The notes beneath the pieces were generated by a model. The model had not been told where the DNA came from. It was given only the letters and a program-made list of their open reading frames with translations, and ran no database searches. From Lewinellaceae bacterium (lineage in GTDB: Bacteria; Bacteroidota; Bacteroidia; Chitinophagales; Saprospiraceae), in NCBI GenBank assembly GCA_016710765.1, contig JADJUJ010000010.1:1-64000 (forward strand): 64,000 nucleotides of DNA. Reading direction: 5' to 3'. Of the stretch, positions 56,138 through 64,000 are shown one piece after another. The translations under genes and the position numbers were made by a program. The first letter of the stretch is position 1, and each line of letters starts with the position of its first letter.

Positions 56138-56686
56138 TTACCACTCCATCCCAACAACAATCCCAAGTAGGAAAATAGCTCCCTGCCCTACTTCCCGGCC
56201 GGCCGTAACCACATTGACTTCGTAGCCAAAGGCGAGGGTAGGCGTAACAAACAATTTACTGTTGCCTGGCCGAAACTGATAGCCGGCCTCCAAAGTAGGT
56301 TGTACCACCGTAATTCGGGTGGTACCGCTGGCGAGGGTTTGTCCGGCGGCGTCCAACGATTTCCAATCCATACGGTTGCACCACACATCGGCGCGGGGCC
56401 CGAGGCACCAGCCTTTTTGTCCGGATTGGAAATAGTATCGATAACCCAGGCTACCGCCAAAGCCACCGCCACGTTCGTCGTCCTGCACCCCATTATCGCC
56501 GTGGTTAGCCATATTGTAGCCCAGGCGCAAGTGCAGGGCATCGTGCGGTGTCATGGCTTTTTCTATGCGTATACCCGGCATAAAACCAGTGGGGTAGGCC
56601 TGAAGTTCGAGGCCTGCCGACCAGGACGACTGGGCCGACAATGTCTGCGTGGCGAACAAGAGCAGTGCAAAGTGCAAGTAGCGCAT
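56138..56686 (-). CDS. Outer-membrane beta-barrel-like protein
   Basis: 182 residues. Signal peptide MRYLHFALLLFATQTLSAQ, start at 56686. The rest is a run of amphipathic strands with aromatic ends: LELQAYPTGFMPGIRIEKA, ALHLRLGYNMANHGDNGV, GGSLGYRYYFQ, TVVQPTLEAGYQF, VTPTLAFGYEVNVVTA, FLLGIVVGMEW, the last ending in Trp as outer-membrane barrels do. Small OmpW/porin-like size; no named family recognised. Confidence 0.7.
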   Translation of the reverse strand: MRYLHFALLLFATQTLSAQSSWSAGLELQAYPTGFMPGIRIEKAMTPHDALHLRLGYNMANHGDNGVQDDERGGGFGGSLGYRYYFQSGQKGWCLGPRADVWCNRMDWKSLDAAGQTLASGTTRITVVQPTLEAGYQFRPGNSKLFVTPTLAFGYEVNVVTAGREVGQGAIFLLGIVVGMEW

Positions 56687-56731
56687 GGGTTGGTGTTTTC
56701 TACCGATGAAAAGTAAATACATTTATAATCC

Positions 56732-57750
56732 TCACCCTTCCCGCCACACCGTCCCGCCAAAACGGTCGATATACTGCCATTTTCCATCCTGAGACACGAG
56801 GGCCAGGCCATCGCGGAAAGGCGTTGCAGCATCGAAATTGGCGGCGATAGCCAGTCGGCCTTCGGTGTTGATGTAACCCCAGCGCTCGTTGACGCGGGCC
56901 TGCGCTAGCCCTTCTGAGAACACGCCGGCGTCTTCAAAATTGGGCATAATGACCAGTTTCCCCAGCTTGTCGATGTAACCCCAGGCCCCGTTGATTTCCA
57001 CCAACGCCAGGCCTTCGCCGTAATCGCCGGCCAAATCAAACATGGGCTCCACCGCCAATTCACCCTCGTCGCTGACAAAGCCGTATTTTCCATCGCGGAA
57101 AGCCAGGGCCATGCCGTCGAAAAACTCACCGTGGGAGTGCCCGGGAACAAAGCTGAACTGCGGCTCCACCTGAACCCGGCCCTGCCGGTCGATGAGGCCC
57201 CAGTGCCCCTCTTTTTCTACCACCGCAACTTTACGTTGAAAGGGATGCGCCATATCCCATGCCGGTTGGATCACATAGTCGGCTTCGCTGTTGATGTAGC
57301 CGTATTGTTTATCACGCGCTGCTGCGGCCAAACCACCCTGAAACGGTCCGGCCCCATCGTACATTGGCTTGAGTACAAATTGGCCTGCGGATTGATAAAC
57401 CCATGTTTATCGTTGAAGGAAACCACCGCCAACCCTTCAGAGAAATCGCTGGCAGATTCGAAGCGGGCAGGTATGATTTCCCGGCCCATGGGATCGATAA
57501 AACCCCAGTATTGTACCACCTGTACCCTGGCCAACCCGTCCTGAAAGGCACCGATATACCGGTACATTCTTCGAATCAGGAGTCGGCCCTGTTCATCCAT
57601 GGGTACCCATTGCTCGTTGAGCCTTACTTTAGTGAAGCCATGCTGAAAATCACCCGCATCGAGGTACTGTGGCGCGATGACCACCGCTCCCTGGGCGTTC
57701 ATAAAGCCATAATAGCCATTTTCTCGAATCTTAAAGAGCGGGTTGTTCAT
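56732..57750 (-). CDS. WG-repeat (KWG) protein, one frameshift
   Basis: About 340 residues after a correction near 57370. It consists almost entirely of WG repeats of 30-35 residues: YYGFMNAQGAVVIAPQYLDAGDF, YWGFIDPMGREIIPARFESASDF, KHGFINPQ, YGYINSEADYVIQPAWDMAHPF, HWGLIDRQGRVQVEPQF, YGFVSDEGELAVEPMFDLAGDY, AWGYIDKLGKLVIMPNFEDAG, RWGYINTEGRLAIAANFDAA, KWQYIDRFGG. Known: WG repeats form beta-propeller-like surfaces, function unknown. No signal peptide with the start at 57750. Overlap with the barrel gene's upstream region is minimal. Confidence 0.85.
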
Positions 57751-57907
57751 ACGGTCGGGCTGTTGGCTGCGCGGCAAAGGTGCTTAACCCTGGCCATAAC
57801 AGTAATACAGTAGGGCAAAGGTATTCATCCACGGTAAACTCTGCAAGATATCTTGCCTTTAGGGTTTTGTCGCAAGCCAACGTAAAAACAGCTGCGAGAC
57901 AGCGCCT

Positions 57908-58990
57908 TTAGGCGTCGAAGCTAACAACAACTTTGTCTGACTTCGGGTGCGACTGGCAGGTGAGCACATAACCCGCCTCAATTTCGTCGGGCTCAAGCGC
58001 ATAGCACAAGTCCATCTCTACTTCACCCTCCAGCACCTTGGCTTTGCAGGTACTGCACACGCCACCCTTGCAGGAAAAGGGCAGGTCGGCCCCGGCGCGC
58101 ATGGCCGCATCGAGCAGGGTACTGCCATCCGCCATCACATGAAAGTCAAACTGCATCCCGTCCTGAATGATGGTCACCGCAGCGTCGAAGGCCGATACAT
58201 TGGTAACCACTTCTGCCGGGTTGATCTTCTTTTTCGCGCCTGGGGTGGTAAACAATTCGAAATGAATACGATCAGCTGGCACCTGTAGGGATTCCAGGGT
58301 TTCCTTCACGCCAAAAATCAATTCCTCCGGCCCACACAGGAAATACGCATCCACTTCAGCGGGTTGGAACAGCAAGCGTGCATATGCGCGGCATTTCTCG
58401 GCGTCAAGGCGGCCATAAAAAAGTTCCGTGCCCAGATTTTCCCTACTGAGCACATGGTGTATGGCCAATCTGCTGGGGTACAAATTTTTGAGCAGATCTA
58501 ATTCTTCCTGAAAAATGATGTAATCAAAAGAGCGGTTGCCATAAAACAGCATAAAACGACTGTTGGGCTCTTGCTCCAGGGTAGTTTTCAGGATCGACAG
58601 TATGGGGGTAATGCCTGAGCCGGCAGCAAAAGCCACGTAGAGTTTGTGGTTATCGGGGTGGAGGGGAGTATAAAACCGGCCCTGTGGCGGCATCACTTCA
58701 AGGGTGTCACCCACTTGGAGGGCTTCATTGGCAAAGGTGCTGAACATGCCCCCGGCCACTTTTTTCACGGCTACGCGCAATTCGCCTTCGCCGACACCGC
58801 TGCAAATAGAATACGAGCGGCGTACCTCTTCCCCTTGTAGCGTAGTGCGCAGGGTGAGGTATTGCCCCTGAATATACCGGAACAATTCCCGCAGATCATT
58901 GGGAACGGCAAAGGCGATGGAAACCGTATCTGGCGTTTCCCGGCGAAGGTCGCTTACGGAGAGGGCATAGAATTTGGTACTGGCTGACAT
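57908..58990 (-). CDS. PaaE-like ferredoxin reductase (FNR domain plus 2Fe-2S ferredoxin)
   Basis: 360 residues from the ATG at 58990; the frame is open 50 codons further but that part is promoter and leader. FAD-binding start YIQGQYLTLRTTLQGEEVRRSYSICS, NAD(P) part LYVAFAAGSGITPILSILKTTL and FLCGPEELI. C-terminal plant-type ferredoxin with the cluster ligands C-x4-C-x2-C (SCKGGVCSTCKA) and a distant fourth Cys (VLTCQSHP). In phenylacetate degraders PaaE feeds electrons to the PaaABCD epoxidase; none of those genes is here, so another monooxygenase partner is possible. Confidence 0.9.
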   Translation of the reverse strand: MSASTKFYALSVSDLRRETPDTVSIAFAVPNDLRELFRYIQGQYLTLRTTLQGEEVRRSYSICSGVGEGELRVAVKKVAGGMFSTFANEALQVGDTLEVMPPQGRFYTPLHPDNHKLYVAFAAGSGITPILSILKTTLEQEPNSRFMLFYGNRSFDYIIFQEELDLLKNLYPSRLAIHHVLSRENLGTELFYGRLDAEKCRAYARLLFQPAEVDAYFLCGPEELIFGVKETLESLQVPADRIHFELFTTPGAKKKINPAEVVTNVSAFDAAVTIIQDGMQFDFHVMADGSTLLDAAMRAGADLPFSCKGGVCSTCKAKVLEGEVEMDLCYALEPDEIEAGYVLTCQSHPKSDKVVVSFDA

Positions 58991-59065
58991 GGGCTGGCGC
59001 AGGTTAGGACAAAGTGAACAGAGAACATTATGAAGGGGATTCTGTTCCTGGTTGGGCTTGGCTGG

Positions 59066-59095
59066 CAAAGGTAACACGCAAATTCCAACAACAAA
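59066..59095 (-). promoter_or_regulatory. Promoter of the PaaE-like gene
   Basis: Minus-strand TTTG (59092-59095) and TACCTTTG (59066-59073), 18 bp apart, a full -33/-7 match. The leader would be about 70 nt. Confidence 0.65.
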
Positions 59096-59182
59096 AAAAG
59101 TGAAGAAAAGAGTGTACACTCCTTTCTTCACTTCGGACAAAAACTGCCCGTATGGTCAATCTATGTGCCCGAAGGCCTTAGA

Positions 59183-59437
59183 CTAGGACAGGCTGTTGAC
59201 GAAAAGCGTCAGACCGCTCTTAAGGTTGGAAGCCTTGTTGCGGTGGATGCTGCCACGTTTAGCCAGACGGTCAATCATGCTGATAATCTTGGGCAAAAAG
59301 TCTGCTGCCTCTGCCTTTGTTTTCAGCGCACGAATGTTCTTGATCGCGGTACGAGCCGTTTTTTTGTAGTAACGATTCTGAAGGCGACGCTTGTTGGTCT
59401 GACGGATGCGCTTGAGTGCTGAACGGTGATGAGCCAT
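59183..59437 (-). CDS. rpsT: 30S ribosomal protein S20
   Basis: 84 residues, uninterrupted, basic and helical. MAHHRSALKRIRQTNKRRLQNRYYKKTARTAIK is the S20 N-terminus; it ends IHRNKASNLKSGLTLFVNSL, the conserved RNKAxR-K-like close. Binds 16S rRNA early in 30S assembly. A -7 box (TACCTTTG on the minus strand, 59497-59504) lies 60 bp upstream, and a small leader hairpin (GCCC-TCGATTT-GGGC, 59479-59493) lies between them. Single gene unit. Confidence 0.95.
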   Translation of the reverse strand: MAHHRSALKRIRQTNKRRLQNRYYKKTARTAIKNIRALKTKAEAADFLPKIISMIDRLAKRGSIHRNKASNLKSGLTLFVNSLS

Positions 59438-59615
59438 TGTATTCTAAATATTCTAGTGTCGTGTGTAATAAAATAGATGCCCTCGATTTGGGCGTGCAAA
59501 GGTATTGCAAAACTCTGAAAAAAGAAAAGCCCTCCTTTAATTTATTTTCACTGCCGAATAAACGCTACTTTTTTAAACCTTGTGTCAGTTTTCTGATTTA
59601 TTGAAAGTACACGGC

Positions 59616-59644
59616 CTTGCCTTTGTGAAAAAGTCCTAATTTTG
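59616..59644 (+). promoter_or_regulatory. Promoter of sucA
   Basis: TTG at 59616-59618 and TAATTTTG at 59637-59644 with 18 bp between; the leader to the ATG at 59725 is about 75 nt. Confidence 0.6.
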
Positions 59645-59724
59645 CAGGAATTTGCCGTTCAAAAGGCTTTTAGGACAAAAAACAGCTTTTTTAAAACACT
59701 TCAATCCAATCATATACCCGGAAG

Positions 59725-62477
59725 ATGAAAGATTTCTCTGCTGTCGCCAATGCACACCCGCAGTACATCGATTCCCTTTATCAAAGTTGGCTGGCCGATC
59801 CTTCGACGGTAGAAGCCGACTGGCAGGCCTTTTTCAAAGGTTTTGATTTTGCCATAACCGCTGCCAATGGTCACAGCAAAGACACCGGCGCCGGCGCGCC
59901 CTCAAGCAACGAGATCCGCAAAGAGTTGGCCGTAGCGGCATTGATCCATGGTTACCGCTCCCGTGCGCACTTCCTGTCGACGACCAACCCGCTGAAGCCA
60001 CGCAAAGACCGCCATCCGAGGCTGAGCCTGGCCGACTACGGCCTTACGGAGGCAGATCTGGATACCCCATTCGCCGCTGGGTATGAGCTGGAAATGCCCA
60101 ATGCCAGCCTCCGCGATATTTTAGCAAAGCTCAACAAAATTTACGTTGGCAACATCGGCTTTGAGAGCATGCACATCCACGATCAGGAGCGCAAAAAATG
60201 GTTGCGTGCTAAAATTGAGCACCGCAACTTGTCGGAAGATTTTGGGTTCTCCATCACCAAGAAAAAGCGTATACTGGAAAAACTCAGTGACGCAGTAGGT
60301 TTTGAGCAGTTCCTGCACACTAAATTTGTAGGCCAAAAACGTTTCTCCCTGGAAGGTGGCGAATCACTTATCCCGGCATTGGATGCCATTATAAACACCG
60401 CAGCCGCCTCCGAAATTCCGGTAGAAGAGGTGGTGATCGGAATGGCACACCGCGGCCGTCTCAATGTACTGGCCAACACCCTGGGAAAAACCTACGAGCA
60501 AATTTTTACCGAATTTGAAGGAAAATCCATTCCCGACCAGAGTTTTGGATCCGGCGACGTAAAATACCACCTGGGCTTTTCGTCCCAGCACACTACCCCT
60601 GATGGTAAAAATGTATACCTTAAAATGCTGCCCAACCCCTCTCACCTGGAGGCAGTTGACCCGTCGTGGAAGGCTACGCCCGGGCAAAAGCAGACGCTTT
60701 ATTTGGTTCTGAGTACGATAAAATCCTGCCCATCCTCATCCACGGCGATGCCGCGGTAGCAGGCCAGGGCATCGTATACGAACTCATTCAAATGAGTCAG
60801 CTGCGTGGCTACTACACCGGCGGCACCATTCATATTGTGGTGAACAACCAGATTGGTTTTACCACCAGTTGGGAGGACGCCCGCTCCAGCACCTATTGTA
60901 CGCAGGTGGCGGAAGTGGTACAAGCCCCCGTACTACACGTGAACGGCGACGATGCCGAGGCCGTTGTGTACGCTGTGGAACTTGCTACCGAGTACCGGCA
61001 GCACTTTAATTCGGATGTATTTATTGATATCGTTTGTTATCGAAAATACGGACACAACGAAAGTGATGAGCCGCGTTTCACCAATCCCGACCTGTATGCG
61101 TTGATCAACAAGCACCCCAACCCACGCGAGGTGTACAACGAAAAACTGTTGCACAGGGGTGACGTGGACGAAAAACTGGCCAAAGAAATCGATGCAAATT
61201 TCCGTTCCAACCTCCAGGCTCGCCTGGATGAGGTGCGACAAAAACCGCTGCCTTACGCCTACCAGGAAACCGACAAAGCCTGGCGGCAACTCGAATTTGT
61301 TACAGATGATGCAGCCTTCCAGCATTCACCTGCAACAGGAATTGCAAAAAAAGACATTGATAAACTGCTGAAACACTTGCTGAACCTGCCAAAAGGGTTC
61401 AATGCTATTCCTCAAATCATAAAGGCCCTTGAAAACCAGCGAAAACTGGTGGAAGAGGGAAAAATCGACTGGGCTTTGGGCGAGTTGCTCGCCTATGGCT
61501 CTCTGCTATTGGAAGGACGGGATGTACGAATGAGTGGACAGGACGTTAAACGCGGCACTTTCAGCCACCGCCATTCCTGCCCGGTAGACATGGAAACCTT
61601 CCAAATGATCAACCGCCTTGACGGAATTGCTCCAAAACAAGGCCGATTTTTAATTTACAACTCCTTACTTTCAGAATACGCTGTATTGGGCTTTGAGTAC
61701 GGCTACGGACTGGCATCTCCCGATAATCTGGTCATCTGGGAGGCCCAGTTTGGTGATTTTTCTAACGGCGCCAGCACCCTTATCGACCAGTTTGTGTTCG
61801 CTGCTGAAACCAAATGGCGACGCATGAACGGCATCGTTATGCTGCTCCCGCACGGCTATGAAGGCCAAGGCCCGGAACACTCCAGCGCACGCATGGAACG
61901 CTACCTTCAGGGCTGTGCTGACAACAATGTAACGGTGGCCAATGTCACCAGCGCCAGCAATTACTTCCACCTGCTGCGCCGCCAGCTGGCCCGCCCCTTC
62001 CGCAAACCACTGATTGTGATGAGCCCGAAATCAGGCCTGCGTGCACCCTACAACCTCGGGCTGATCAGCGAATTGGAAACGGGCAACGCCTTTAGGGAAA
62101 TCATCGACGACCCCAACAGCAAGCCCTCCAAGGTAAAACGCGTACTGGTTTGCAGCGGAAAAATATACTACGATCTGCTCAAACGCCAGGAAGAAGAAAA
62201 CCGGGAGGATGTAGCGATTGTGCGTCTGGAACAAATTTACCCCTTCCCAAAGCAGCAGATGGACGCCATTGAGAAGAAATACAACAAAGCAGAATTCATG
62301 TGGGTACAGGAAGAACCCCGCAACATGGGTGCTTTTGGCCACATTTTGCTGAACCATTCGGAATACAACTGGCAATACTCCGGTCGGAAAACCGCAGCCT
62401 CGCCGGCTACAGGTTTTGCTAAAAAACACGAAATGGAACAAAAGGCAATTGTTGATGCTGCTTTCAAATTGCGTTAA
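59725..62477 (+). CDS. sucA: 2-oxoglutarate dehydrogenase E1 component, one frameshift
   Basis: About 917 residues after adding one G near 60665. Thiamine-diphosphate enzyme of the TCA cycle; it decarboxylates 2-oxoglutarate and passes succinyl to the E2 subunit. Seen: N-terminal YIDSLYQSWLADPSTVEADWQAFFKGF; GFESMHIHDQERKKWLRAKIE; GMAHRGRLNVLANTLGK; NPSHLEAVDP (break here) VVEGYARAK; ILIHGDAAVAGQGIVYE; NQIGFTT; YRKYGHNESDEPRFT; and the E1 C-terminal half with RGTFSHRHS, MLLPHGYEGQGPEHSSARMERYLQ and VQEEPRNMGAF. The break sits in a universally conserved stretch, so it is almost surely a sequence error. No sucB lies directly downstream. Confidence 0.95.
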
Positions 62478-62554
62478 CGGGAAAGCGCGTTCCTGCATTG
62501 GTGTACTGGAAGATCGGGCCACCTCTGCAGGAACGCCCCTCCAAACCAAACCAA

Positions 62555-64000
62555 ATGGCAGATATCCTCTTTACGCATTCCTACTTTTACCGCTTCGATC
62601 CCAAACAATGGAAGGCGCAACAGCCCTATCCGCCTTATGGTACCCTGTTCGCAGCTGCACTGATGCGGGAATTGGGTTACAGCGTTGCCCTTTACGATAC
62701 CAATCTGGCAACAGGACCTGAAGGCCTGCAAACACTGTTGGATAAAGAGCAGCCTCGGTATTTGGTCATTTACGACGACGGGTTCAATTATCTTACAAAA
62801 ATGTGCCTCACCAACATGCGGGAAGCTGCTTTTCGCATGGCAAATATGGCAAAAGCCATGGGTTGCACGGTTATTGTCAACAGCAGCGACAGCACCGACC
62901 ATTACCAGGAATACCTGGACCAGGGAGCCGATTTTGTGCTGCTTGGCGAAGGAGAAACCACCTTAAAAGAACTTATTGCGGTATTGGAATCGGGAGAATC
63001 GCCCTCCGAGCAACTTTCTGGCATAGCCTGGATGCCAACGGGTTTCGATAAGGCTGTACGGCATGCGGCACGCCCCGTGTTACAGGATCTCGACAGTTTG
63101 CCCGATCCTGCCTGGGACCTGGTGGACATGATGGCTTATCGCGATATCTGGCTCCAGTCGCATGGGGAATGGACCCTCAACCTCGCCACTACCCGGGGCT
63201 GCCCGTACAAATGCAACTGGTGTGCAAAACCCATCTATGGAAACCGTTACAACACCCGATCGCCGCAACGCGTAGCGACAGAAATAGAAATGCTCATCCG
63301 GGAATACGGCGTGCACCATTTCTGGATGGCTGACGATATTTTTGGCCTCAAACCCCGCTGGGTACAGGATTTTAGGGATATCGTGCGGTCGAAAAAACTG
63401 CAATTCGGATATAAAATACAAAGCCGTGTTGACCTCCTGCTCAAAGAAGACACCATCGATGCCCTGGCTGCTTCCGGCCTAAAGGAGGTATGGGTGGGCG
63501 CCGAAAGTGGTTCACAAAAAATCCTGGATGCTATGGATAAGGGCACGAAACTGGAAGAAATCCGGGTATCGACCCAACTACTTCAGGAAAAAGGTATCCG
63601 TGTTTGTTTCTTTCTGCAGTTTGGGTACCTCGGAGAAACCCGGGAAGAGGTGGAGGCGACCATCAGGATGGTAGAAACACTGCTGCCCGATGATATTGGA
63701 ATATCGGTGAGTTACCCGCTTCCTGGCACCAAGTTTTTTGAGTCGGTTAAAGGCTTGTTGGGCGACAAGCACAACTGGACCGACTCAGATGATCTGGCCA
63801 TGTTGTATCCTGCTACTTTTCCGCCTGCTTTCTACAAGCGCCTGCACCGGCTGGTGCACAAACGCTTCCGCTTGCGACAGGGTCTGGTGTCACTTAAGCA
63901 TCTGCTTTCTGGCGGGAAAGTCCACTGGAAGCAACTTGTCCGGATACCTTATTACTGGCCCGCTGTCATGGTGGATACCTGGAAACTGAGGAAACTGGAG
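62555..64000 (+). CDS. B12-binding-domain radical SAM protein, incomplete at the window end
   Basis: Runs open from the ATG at 62555 past the window edge, at least 482 residues. N-terminal cobalamin-binding-like Rossmann part (YPPYGTLFAAALMRELGYSVALYDT..., LVIYDDGF, ADFVLLGEGETTLKELIA). Then the radical SAM core with the 4Fe-4S motif C-x3-C-x2-C in TTRGCPYKCNWCAKPIYGNRY, HFWMADDIFGL, and GLKEVWVGAESGSQKILDAM. Known: this group (BchE/HpnJ-like, B12-dependent) carries out methylations, cyclisations or other difficult C-H chemistry. The substrate cannot be inferred; the position 77 bp after sucA may mean co-transcription. Confidence 0.9.
   Translation, partial: MADILFTHSYFYRFDPKQWKAQQPYPPYGTLFAAALMRELGYSVALYDTNLATGPEGLQTLLDKEQPRYLVIYDDGFNYLTKMCLTNMREAAFRMANMAKAMGCTVIVNSSDSTDHYQEYLDQGADFVLLGEGETTLKELIAVLESGESPSEQLSGIAWMPTGFDKAVRHAARPVLQDLDSLPDPAWDLVDMMAYRDIWLQSHGEWTLNLATTRGCPYKCNWCAKPIYGNRYNTRSPQRVATEIEMLIREYGVHHFWMADDIFGLKPRWVQDFRDIVRSKKLQFGYKIQSRVDLLLKEDTIDALAASGLKEVWVGAESGSQKILDAMDKGTKLEEIRVSTQLLQEKGIRVCFFLQFGYLGETREEVEATIRMVETLLPDDIGISVSYPLPGTKFFESVKGLLGDKHNWTDSDDLAMLYPATFPPAFYKRLHRLVHKRFRLRQGLVSLKHLLSGGKVHWKQLVRIPYYWPAVMVDTWKLRKLE

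Noticed and set aside
57908..58990. Complete phenylacetate degradation locus
   Set aside because: Only the PaaE-like reductase is present; no paaABCD genes are nearby.
59725..62477. sucA as a pseudogene or as two separate genes
   Set aside because: A single missing G in a universally conserved stretch explains the split; both halves are otherwise perfect.

Overview
The window looks like chromosomal DNA of a Bacteroidota bacterium. The signs are a SusC/SusD/SusE-like outer-membrane uptake locus, several surface proteins with type IX secretion system (T9SS) C-terminal sorting domains of both type A and type B, SprB-type adhesin repeats, many lipoproteins, and promoters of the Bacteroidetes type (TAnnTTTG boxes). 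I cannot name the genus; a Saprospiria- or Chitinophagia-like environmental lineage is my guess. A second global feature is single-base frameshifts in genes that must normally be intact (dnaJ, grpE, sucA, SulP, SDR, ABC ATPase, SusC, even the IS66 transposase). Most therefore look like uncorrected indels in the sequence, and many CDS below are given as frame-corrected spans.

Layout. 1-9.3 kb is a disturbed accessory region. It holds the end of a T9SS type B surface protein, a frameshifted TolC-like protein, small secreted proteins and lipoproteins, an IS66-type element inserted in a lipoprotein gene, and an IS4-like element. 9.4-12.9 kb is housekeeping: tRNA-Leu, dnaJ, grpE, a TlpA-like thioredoxin and a flavin reductase. 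13.2-18.7 kb is one very large secreted reprolysin-like metalloprotease with a LamG-like domain, about 12 SprB-type repeats and a T9SS sorting domain. It is followed by a hairpin-bearing 101-bp tandem repeat.

19.7-21.9 kb is the most unusual part. It is an array of eleven tRNA(Val)-like units separated by two families of terminator hairpins, with four copies of a small GIY-YIG nuclease gene. In the intact units the nuclease stop codon lies inside the next tRNA-like unit. 22.1-25.9 kb is a minus-strand set: an ABC-2 exporter with a LolA-like protein, an SDR oxidoreductase and a RibD-like reductase.

26.3-40.9 kb is a contiguous minus-strand copper island of eleven or twelve genes. From its upstream end it encodes a HYC_CC_PP protein, a CusA-type RND pump, a lipoprotein with three heavy-metal-binding modules, a CusC-type channel, a CusB-type adaptor fused to HMBD and DUF3347 modules, an ECF sigma factor with a membrane anti-sigma/barrel partner, a multicopper oxidase, an MbnP-like copper protein and two MauG/MbnH-like di-haem enzymes. 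The oxidase and the MbnP-like protein carry T9SS sorting domains, so copper oxidation and binding are probably displayed at the cell surface while the Cus-type pump clears the periplasm. 41.2-44.1 kb encodes a SulP anion transporter and a fatty-acid desaturase.

44.3-50.5 kb is a SusC-SusD-SusE locus in which SusD has a SusE-type two-domain insert. 51.0-55.1 kb holds a choice-of-anchor-L-type T9SS protein and a third MauG-like lipoprotein. 55.5-64 kb is housekeeping: QueD, WG-repeat protein, PaaE-like reductase, ribosomal protein S20, 2-oxoglutarate dehydrogenase E1 and a B12-dependent radical SAM protein that runs off the window.
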